In this document: one piece after another, positions 57,855 through 64,000 of the stretch
Layout: each line of letters starts with the position of its first letter
How positions within the stretch are numbered: the stretch's first letter is position 1
DNA from: Flavobacteriales bacterium UBA5933
Lineage (GTDB): Bacteria > Bacteroidota > Bacteroidia > Flavobacteriales > Weeksellaceae
Direction of reading: 5' to 3'
Assembly (NCBI GenBank): GCA_002430925.1
Contig: DJDD01000131.1
Location: 20,151 to 84,150 of the forward strand
Length of the DNA stretch: 64,000 bases
Notes under the pieces: model-generated
The model's input: the letters and a program-made list of their open reading frames with translations, nothing else
Database searches by the model: none
What the model was told of the DNA's origin: nothing
Position numbers and translations under genes: made by a program

Positions 57855-58457
57855 ATGGCAAGATATACAGGACCAAAAACTAAAATTGCAAGAAAATTTG
57901 GACAACCAATTTTCGGTGACGATAAATCTTTCGAAAAAAAGAAATATCCTCCAGGGCAACACGGACCTAACAAAAGAAGAGCTAAAAAATCAGAATACGC
58001 TATTCAGTTATCTGAAAAACAAAAAGCAAAATATACTTACGGTATCTTAGAGCGTCAATTTGCTAACTTATACAAAAAAGCAAATGCTTCTAAAGGAATT
58101 ACAGGTGAAGTATTATTACAATTATGTGAATCTCGTTTAGATAATGTTGTTTACCGTTTAGGTATCTCTAATTCTCGTAGCGGGGCTCGTCAATTAGTAT
58201 CTCACAAACACATAACTGTTAATGGAGAGGTTGTAAATATCCCATCTTATCATTTAAAAGATGGTGATGTTATCGCTGTTAGAGAAAAATCTAAATCTTT
58301 AGCAACAATCACTAATTCATTACATGCACGTAGTGAATACGATTGGTTAGTTTGGAATGATGAGCAAAAATCAGGAACTTTTACAAAAGCTCCAGAAAGA
58401 GTTCAAATTCCAGAAGATATTAAAGAGCAATTAATCGTCGAGTTATATTCTAAATAA
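57855..58457 (+). CDS. rpsD: 30S ribosomal protein S4
   Basis: 200-aa primary 16S binder and, in E. coli, alpha-operon repressor. [25 protein letters not shown] is the Bacteroidota-type N-terminus, without zinc cysteines; the S4 domain is [42 protein letters not shown] near residue 92. Confidence 0.97.
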   Translation: MARYTGPKTKIARKFGQPIFGDDKSFEKKKYPPGQHGPNKRRAKKSEYAIQLSEKQKAKYTYGILERQFANLYKKANASKGITGEVLLQLCESRLDNVVYRLGISNSRSGARQLVSHKHITVNGEVVNIPSYHLKDGDVIAVREKSKSLATITNSLHARSEYDWLVWNDEQKSGTFTKAPERVQIPEDIKEQLIVELYSK

Positions 58458-58479
58458 ACCTTAAAATCAGACTAATAAA

Positions 58480-59472
58480 ATGACTATTTTAAATTTCATC
58501 AAACCTGACAAAGTAATCTTAGTTGAATCTGATTCTAGATTCGGACAATTTGAGTTCCGTCCTTTAGAGCCAGGATACGGGATTACAGTTGGAAATGCTC
58601 TACGTAGAGTTTTACTTTCTTCATTAGAAGGATATGCAATCACTTCAATAAAAATTGAAGGTGTTGAGCACGAATTTTCAACTATTCCAGGAGTAGTGGA
58701 AGATGTTACAGAGATCATTTTAAATCTGAAAAAGGTTCGTTTTAAGAAACAAATTGATGAATCAGATGCTGAAACTGTAACTGCTACTATCTCAGGGCAA
58801 GATCAATTAACAGCAGGTGATTTAGGGAAATTTATTTCTGGATTCCAAGTTTTAAACCCTGAATTAGTAATCGCTAACCTAGATTCTAAAGTAAATGTTA
58901 CAATTACATTTACAATAGATAAAGGTAGAGGATACGTACCAGCTGATGACAATAAAAAGGCTTCTGCGCCAATTGGTACTATAGCAATTGACTCTATTTA
59001 CACTCCTATTAAGAATGTAAAATATGCAATTGAAAACTATCGTGTAGAACAAAAAACTGATTATGAAAAATTAGTTTTTGAAATCACTACTGATGGTTCT
59101 ATATCACCACAAGATGCTTTGACTGAAGCAGCTAAAATCTTAATACACCACTTTATGTTATTCTCTGATGAGAGAATTACATTAGAAGCAGAAGAAGTTG
59201 CATCTGGTGAAACTTACGATGAAGAAGCTTTACATATGCGCCAATTACTAAAAACTAAATTGGTAGATATGGATTTATCAGTAAGAGCATTAAACTGTTT
59301 AAAAGCAGCTGAAGTTGAAACATTAGGCGAATTAGTTTCTTTCGCTAAGTCAGACTTAATGAAATTCAGAAATTTCGGTAAGAAATCTCTTACTGAATTA
59401 GAAGAATTGGTGGACAGCAAAGGTTTAAACTTTGGTATGGACATCGTAAAATATAAGTTAGACGTAGAATAA
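58480..59472 (+). CDS. rpoA: RNA polymerase alpha subunit
   Basis: 330 aa. N-terminal assembly domain with [45 protein letters not shown] near residues 28-72; C-terminal DNA-binding domain with [41 protein letters not shown] near 267. Length normal. Between rpsD and rplQ. Confidence 0.98.
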   Translation: MTILNFIKPDKVILVESDSRFGQFEFRPLEPGYGITVGNALRRVLLSSLEGYAITSIKIEGVEHEFSTIPGVVEDVTEIILNLKKVRFKKQIDESDAETVTATISGQDQLTAGDLGKFISGFQVLNPELVIANLDSKVNVTITFTIDKGRGYVPADDNKKASAPIGTIAIDSIYTPIKNVKYAIENYRVEQKTDYEKLVFEITTDGSISPQDALTEAAKILIHHFMLFSDERITLEAEEVASGETYDEEALHMRQLLKTKLVDMDLSVRALNCLKAAEVETLGELVSFAKSDLMKFRNFGKKSLTELEELVDSKGLNFGMDIVKYKLDVE

Positions 59473-59483
59473 TTTTATTAAAA

Positions 59484-59960
59484 ATGAGACACGGAAAAAA
59501 ATTTAATCATTTAGGTAGAACTGCTTCTCACAGAAGAGCTTTATTATCTAATTTAGCTATATCGTTGATTACTCACAAACGTATCAACACAACAGTAGCA
59601 AAGGCTAAAGCATTACAAAAGTATGTTGAGCCTTTATTGACAAAGTCTAAAACAGACGATACTCACAACCGTCGCGTTGTATTTTCTTACTTACAAAACA
59701 AAGAAGCTATCACTGAATTATTCAGAACTGTAGCTCCTAAAATTGCTAATCGTCCAGGAGGATACACTCGTATCATCAAAACTGGTTTCCGTTTAGGAGA
59801 TGGTGCTGAGATGGCAATGATTGAATTAGTTGATTTCAACGAAATCTACACTAATACAAAAGTTGAGAAAAAAGCAACTACACGTCGTAGTAGAAAAAGT
59901 ACTAAAACTGAAGAAACAGCTACTGAAGCTGCTGCTACAGAAAGTACTGAAGAAGCATAA
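59484..59960 (+). CDS. rplQ: 50S ribosomal protein L17 with acidic tail
   Basis: 158 aa. The core [34 protein letters not shown] and [28 protein letters not shown] is standard for L17; about 30 extra residues at the end ([25 protein letters not shown]) form a disordered Thr/Glu/Ala tail common in Bacteroidota. Last gene of the ribosomal series, followed by a terminator. Confidence 0.96.
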   Translation: MRHGKKFNHLGRTASHRRALLSNLAISLITHKRINTTVAKAKALQKYVEPLLTKSKTDDTHNRRVVFSYLQNKEAITELFRTVAPKIANRPGGYTRIIKTGFRLGDGAEMAMIELVDFNEIYTNTKVEKKATTRRSRKSTKTEETATEAAATESTEEA

Positions 59961-59981
59961 TCATTGTAATAGATTATATAG

Positions 59982-60010
59982 AAAAAGCCTCCAAATTGGA
60001 GGCTTTTTTA
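59982..60010. terminator. Bidirectional terminator after rplQ
   Basis: AAAAAGCCTCCA / TGGAGGCTTTTT stem with T and A runs on either side; ends the rpsH-rplQ unit and, from the other strand, the convergent YihY gene. Confidence 0.88.
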
Positions 60011-60922
60011 TTTTTCATTATTTATTAAAGTGACTTCTTTTTGTTTTGCATTTTTTTTGGGTTTTATAGGCATTTTAATGTATTCTGCATATACTTTGGT
60101 AAATTTCGCACCTAAAAATAGAATAGTAGCTATGTAATATATCCAAAGTAATAGAATAACTAATGACCCAGCCGAACCAAATACTTTAGAATATTTAGTA
60201 TTTGCTATATATAATCCAATTAGATATTTAGAAATAAAAAATAATGTAGCCGTAAAAATTGAACCAACCAATGCCGGTTTTAATTTTACATTTGCATCAG
60301 GTAGTACTTTAAAAAGAATAAAGAATACCATTATTGATAATAATATAGTTAATGTATTATTAATTAATAGAACTGTTGCTTGAGTAACAAATTCATCGAT
60401 TCTTAAAAATTCAAAAATTTCTTCACCAAAATTTACTAGTACACTATTTAATACTACTGTAGTCATAAGTAAAAATCCAACAGATAATATTATTAATAAA
60501 GATAAACATCTGTTTACAATAAATTTTAACCAAGCTTTATGTGGTGTTGCTTCTATTCTCCAAATTGTATTTAAACTATCTTGTAAATCAGCTATCATTG
60601 TTGTAGCTCCAAATATTAATACACCAACACCAATCCAAAGAGCAACTGTACTATCTCCAGAAACCATAGAATTTGTTACAAAATCTTGTAAAGCTGTGGC
60701 TACATCTTTCCCTAATACAGATCTTAATTCGCTAAAAACTTTATCTTCTACTGTATCTTTTGCTAAAAATAGACTTATACCAGAAATCACAATTAAAATA
60801 AGTGGTGATAAAGAAAATAATGCATAGTAAGTAAGTGATGCACTGAGTTTCATAACTCTGTCATCACTGAATTCATTTATAGTTTGTTTTAATATATTAT
60901 AATATATTTTAAAAAAATTCAT
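60008..60922 (-). CDS. YihY/virulence factor BrkB family membrane protein
   Basis: 304-aa inner-membrane protein with six helices. Family motifs: LSASLTYYALFSLSPLILIVISG near residue 26, GATTMIADLQDSLNTIWRIEATP near 104, and GSAGSLVILLLWIYYIATILFLGAKFTKVYAEYI near 249. The family was once called ribonuclease BN in error; its real function is unknown, perhaps transport or membrane integrity. The C-terminal tail is basic (KPKKNAKQKE). Single gene, convergent with rplQ. Confidence 0.88.
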   Translation of the reverse strand: MNFFKIYYNILKQTINEFSDDRVMKLSASLTYYALFSLSPLILIVISGISLFLAKDTVEDKVFSELRSVLGKDVATALQDFVTNSMVSGDSTVALWIGVGVLIFGATTMIADLQDSLNTIWRIEATPHKAWLKFIVNRCLSLLIILSVGFLLMTTVVLNSVLVNFGEEIFEFLRIDEFVTQATVLLINNTLTILLSIMVFFILFKVLPDANVKLKPALVGSIFTATLFFISKYLIGLYIANTKYSKVFGSAGSLVILLLWIYYIATILFLGAKFTKVYAEYIKMPIKPKKNAKQKEVTLINNEK

Positions 60923-61093
60923 ATAGGTTGATTTATATTATAAATATACAGAAACTAAAATTAATGCTATAATTAAACAATAAATCTAATAATTCTTTTA
61001 ACTTTATTGAAAAAAAAGTGTATTTTTAATTAACTGAAATTAAGCGCTTTATTGGTTTTGTTTAACATAGTATTAAAGTTTTATTACAAAATA

Positions 61094-61126
61094 TTTGCTA
61101 TTTATCCTATAAAGTCTATAAATTTG
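61094..61126 (+). promoter_or_regulatory. Consensus promoter of the TonB-dependent receptor gene
   Basis: TTTG (61094-61097), 21-nt spacer, TAAATTTG (61119-61126) followed by C; 20 nt before the ATG. No Fur-box-like palindrome was recognised in the 224-nt upstream gap. Confidence 0.7.
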
Positions 61127-61146
61127 CTGGAGTTTAAAAGATTGAT

Positions 61147-63957
61147 ATGATAAAAAATAATTACTCATTAAAAAATATATTTTTGTTAGGATCCATTTTT
61201 GGTGGATCTTTAGTTTTTTCTCAAACTAAAGTAACTGGAACTGTAGAAGATGTTAATGGTCCTGTAGCGAATGCTACTGTAAATGTAAAAGGAACAAATA
61301 TTACTACAATAACTGATCCTGATGGTATATATGAACTAGTTATTGATACAGGTAAATATTCAATAGTAGTTTCTAAAGAAGGAGAATTATCAAAAGAACA
61401 GTCATTGGATGTAATTGATCAAAATGAAATTTCATTGAATTTTATTTTGGAGCCAATTGCTGTAGATCAAGAAACAAATCTTAATGAAGTTGTTTTAGTT
61501 GGTTCTCGTGCTAAAGGTAGAACACAATTAGATTCAACAACTCCTGTTGATATTATTGATATTAAAGATATAACAAAAGATGTTGGTCAAGTATCCTTGA
61601 ATCAGATTTTAAATTATGTTGCTCCATCTTTTAGTTCTAATACCCAAGTTATATCTGATGGAACGGATCATATAGATCCAGCATCTTTGAGAGGATTAGG
61701 TCCAGATCAAGTATTAGTTTTAATAAATGGAAAACGTCGTCATACAACGTCATTAATTAATATAAATGGTGCTTTTGGTAAAGGTTCTGTTGGTACAGAT
61801 TTAAATGCAATACCTACTGCAGCAATAAAAAGGATTGAGATTTTAAGAGACGGTGCAGCAGCACAATATGGATCCGATGCAATTGCAGGTGTTATTAATA
61901 TAGTTTTAGAAGATTCTACAGATAAACTACTTGCAAACATATCGTATGGAGGAAATTTATCTAGAAATGCTGAAAATAGTTTTGATGGAGAAACATTTCA
62001 AGCAAATGTTAACTATGGTGCTAAAGTTGGAACGAAAGGAGGTTTTGTAAATTTTTCTGGATCTTATGATAAAAGAGAACCTTTTAATCGTCAAAAAGAA
62101 TTTACAGGAACAATTTTTACAGACTATAATCGCCCAGATTTATATCCGAACCCAACTGGTGTAGATATTACAGATGCAGAATTAGCAAGACGAGGCGAAA
62201 GTCGTTCTGATTATGTATCTCGTATTGGTCAATCTAAAAATGAAGGAGGAGCTTTATTTTTTAATTCACTTTTTCCAGTTTCTGATAAAGCTGAAGTATA
62301 TGCTTTTGGTGGATTGAATTATCGTTTAGGTGAATCAGCGGCATTTCGTCGTCAACCTTCTCAATTAACACAAACTGTTCAAACTATTTTTCCAAATGGA
62401 TATTTACCATTGATACAAACAAATAATTATGATCGTTCTTTAGCTGTCGGTATTCGTGGAGAAATTGATAACTGGAAAGTTGATTTTTCTAACACTTATG
62501 GAAATAATACAATAGATTTTACGGCTAAAAATACAGTCAATGCTTCTATGTTAGCATCTTCACCAACTTCTTTTGAAGCAGGGGGATATCGTTTTACTCA
62601 GAATACAACTAATTTAGATTTTTCAAGATTTTTTGATGATATATTAGCAGGTATTAATGTAGCATTTGGTGCTGAATATCGTTTTGAGCGTTATCAAATT
62701 GTTGCAGGTGAAGAAGCATCTTACACAAATTATGGTAAAGCAAGACAAATAGGTACAAATGCTGATGGAACACCGATTTATATCGCAGATCCAAAAGGAG
62801 ATGTTAATACATTATTTGCAGCAAATGGTTCTGCAATAGCTGGAGGAGCACAAGCTTTTCCTGGATTTTTACCTGAAAATGCAGTAAATGCAACACGTAA
62901 TTCAGTAGCAGCATATTTAGACACTGAATTTAATTTTACAAAAAATTGGTTGGTAGCTGCCGCTGGACGTTATGAAAATTATTCAGATTTTGGATCTACA
63001 ATCAATGGTAAGTTATCAACTCGTTATAAAATTGGTAATTATGTTTTAAGAGCTGCTGCTAGTACAGGATTTAGAGCACCTTCTTTACATCAAATGTATT
63101 TTAGTGCAACATCAAGCGTATTTCAAGATGGAGTAATTTCAAATTCAGGTACATTTACTAATGATAGTCGTGAAGCACAATTATTAGGTATTCCTAAATT
63201 AAAGCAGGAAACATCAAAAAGTGTTTCAGCTGGAGCAACAGCTAATTGGGGTAAATTTAAACTGAGTATTGATGGATATTTTATAAGAATTGATAATAGA
63301 ATTATTTATACAGGGGCATTTACAGGAAGTAACTCTTCAACAGCATCAGATCAAGATAAAGAAATCTATCAACTGTTAGAGCAAGCTAATGCTACTTCTG
63401 CTCGTTTCTTTGCTAATGCAATAAATACTGAAACAAAAGGTTTAGATATAGTTTTAACTTATCAAGATAGATTAGGTAGAGGTAAATTAAGAGGAGATTT
63501 ATCAGCAACTTTTAGTAAAACAAATGTAGTAGGAGGTGTACATGCATCAGAATTATTAAAAGGTAAAGAATCTACTTATTTTGATCGTTCAAGTAAAATT
63601 TATTTAGAATCAGCTGTCCCTCGTACTAAAATTAACTTATCATTGAATTATACACTTGATAAATGGAATGTTTATTTAAGAAATGTATACTTTGGACCGG
63701 TTGATGGAGCAACAAATGTTGTGGAGGATGCACAAGTATTTACAGGGAAAGTAGTAACTGATTTAAGTTTTGGTTATGCCTTCAATAAAAATATATCATT
63801 AACAATAGGTGCAAACAACTTATTGGATGTTTATCCTGATAAAACACATTTGGGAAGTTTACGTGGAGCAGGAGGATACTTTGTGTACTCAAGAACTGGA
63901 CAACAGTTTGGTACAGGTGGTCGATTTGCCTTTGCTCGTTTAGCAATAAACTTATAA
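61147..63957 (+). CDS. TonB-dependent outer-membrane receptor with carboxypeptidase-like N-terminal domain
   Basis: 936-aa outer-membrane active transporter. Signal peptide to about residue 25 (LVFSQ), a CarboxypepD_reg-like domain (VTGTVEDVNGPVANATVNVKGT, residues 28-110), the plug (VDIIDIKDITKD..., ASLRGLGPDQVLVLINGKRRH, GSVGTDLNAIPTAAIKRIEILRDGAAAQYGSDAIAGVINIVL, about 118-255), then the 22-strand barrel with the usual NWGKF, FRAPSLHQMYF near 642 and a C-terminal strand FAFARLAINL. It is not of the SusC type: there is no following SusD gene in the window, and the plug resembles receptors for small ligands. Ligand unknown. Complete; the window ends 43 nt later. Confidence 0.92.
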   Translation: MIKNNYSLKNIFLLGSIFGGSLVFSQTKVTGTVEDVNGPVANATVNVKGTNITTITDPDGIYELVIDTGKYSIVVSKEGELSKEQSLDVIDQNEISLNFILEPIAVDQETNLNEVVLVGSRAKGRTQLDSTTPVDIIDIKDITKDVGQVSLNQILNYVAPSFSSNTQVISDGTDHIDPASLRGLGPDQVLVLINGKRRHTTSLININGAFGKGSVGTDLNAIPTAAIKRIEILRDGAAAQYGSDAIAGVINIVLEDSTDKLLANISYGGNLSRNAENSFDGETFQANVNYGAKVGTKGGFVNFSGSYDKREPFNRQKEFTGTIFTDYNRPDLYPNPTGVDITDAELARRGESRSDYVSRIGQSKNEGGALFFNSLFPVSDKAEVYAFGGLNYRLGESAAFRRQPSQLTQTVQTIFPNGYLPLIQTNNYDRSLAVGIRGEIDNWKVDFSNTYGNNTIDFTAKNTVNASMLASSPTSFEAGGYRFTQNTTNLDFSRFFDDILAGINVAFGAEYRFERYQIVAGEEASYTNYGKARQIGTNADGTPIYIADPKGDVNTLFAANGSAIAGGAQAFPGFLPENAVNATRNSVAAYLDTEFNFTKNWLVAAAGRYENYSDFGSTINGKLSTRYKIGNYVLRAAASTGFRAPSLHQMYFSATSSVFQDGVISNSGTFTNDSREAQLLGIPKLKQETSKSVSAGATANWGKFKLSIDGYFIRIDNRIIYTGAFTGSNSSTASDQDKEIYQLLEQANATSARFFANAINTETKGLDIVLTYQDRLGRGKLRGDLSATFSKTNVVGGVHASELLKGKESTYFDRSSKIYLESAVPRTKINLSLNYTLDKWNVYLRNVYFGPVDGATNVVEDAQVFTGKVVTDLSFGYAFNKNISLTIGANNLLDVYPDKTHLGSLRGAGGYFVYSRTGQQFGTGGRFAFARLAINL

Positions 63958-64000
63958 AAATTAATTCTAATATTTTTTAAATTTTACCAAATCTCTGTCA

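Noticed and set aside
60923..61146. A Fur-type operator before the TonB-dependent receptor gene
   Set aside because: AT-rich palindromic bits exist, but none resembles a GATAATGATnATCATTATC-like pattern well enough.

Overview
The window is a chromosomal segment of a low-GC member of the Bacteroidota, most likely a flavobacterium (class Flavobacteriia). Several signs agree. Promoters are of the TTTG / TAnnTTTG type. Shine-Dalgarno sequences are absent. The fused str/S10/spc/alpha ribosomal cluster carries rpsJ directly after fusA, with no tuf. Lineage-typical families are present (TIGR02757, DUF4199, DUF2807, MCC-type acyl-CoA carboxylase). I cannot name a genus. No tRNA, rRNA, CRISPR array, transposase or integrase was seen.

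Layout. 1-2.5 kb: a minus-strand quinone reductase / metallo-beta-lactamase-fold pair behind a promoter flanked by two matching palindromic operators, then an intergenic region with two short repeat elements. 2.5-5.1 kb: lolD-like ATPase, TIGR02757 protein, esterase and a convergent Smr protein. 5.2-25.9 kb: a large, very AT-rich surface-polysaccharide locus. It encodes seven soluble-type glycosyltransferases, two acyltransferase-3 proteins, a hexapeptide acetyltransferase, an EpsG-type polymerase, a WecA-type initiating enzyme, Wza, a Wzc tyrosine kinase and a PglC/WcaJ-type initiating enzyme. Embedded in it is a tight four-gene set (UbiA-type phosphoribosyltransferase, DprE1, DprE2, HAD phosphatase) expected to make polyprenyl-phospho-D-arabinofuranose, followed by an opposite-strand GT-C membrane transferase that could use it. 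25.9-42.2 kb: housekeeping genes (acyl-CoA carboxylase beta, AcpH, TPR protein, GlmM, SatP, YidC, PyrG, SRP RNA, a lipid-linked-sugar type glycosyltransferase group, phosphoglucomutase, a Pit phosphate transporter and its PhoU-like partner). 42.4-60 kb: the ribosomal protein supercluster from rpsL to rplQ, including fusA, secY, infA and rpoA. 60-64 kb: a YihY/BrkB membrane protein and a TonB-dependent receptor.

How the parts work together. The polysaccharide locus looks like a Wzy-dependent system: WecA and/or the small sugar transferase start a lipid-linked unit, the GT2/GT4 enzymes extend it, EpsG polymerises it, and Wza/Wzc export it under tyrosine-phosphorylation control. The arabinose-donor genes imply that a D-Araf decoration is added on the periplasmic side. 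No Wzx flippase and no nucleotide-sugar synthesis gene is visible in the window. The ribosomal cluster is cut into at least three transcription units by strong terminators and consensus promoters: rpsL-rpsJ, rplC-rpsN and rpsH-rplQ.

The most interesting observations are the D-arabinofuranose module in a flavobacterial polysaccharide locus, five copies of a short intergenic repeat whose end stems and small hairpin show compensatory base changes, the paired operators in front of the qorB/MBL operon, the fragmented spc operon with the repeat inside it, and a (GGYTAY)10 tract encoding the Gly-Tyr tail of the Wzc kinase.
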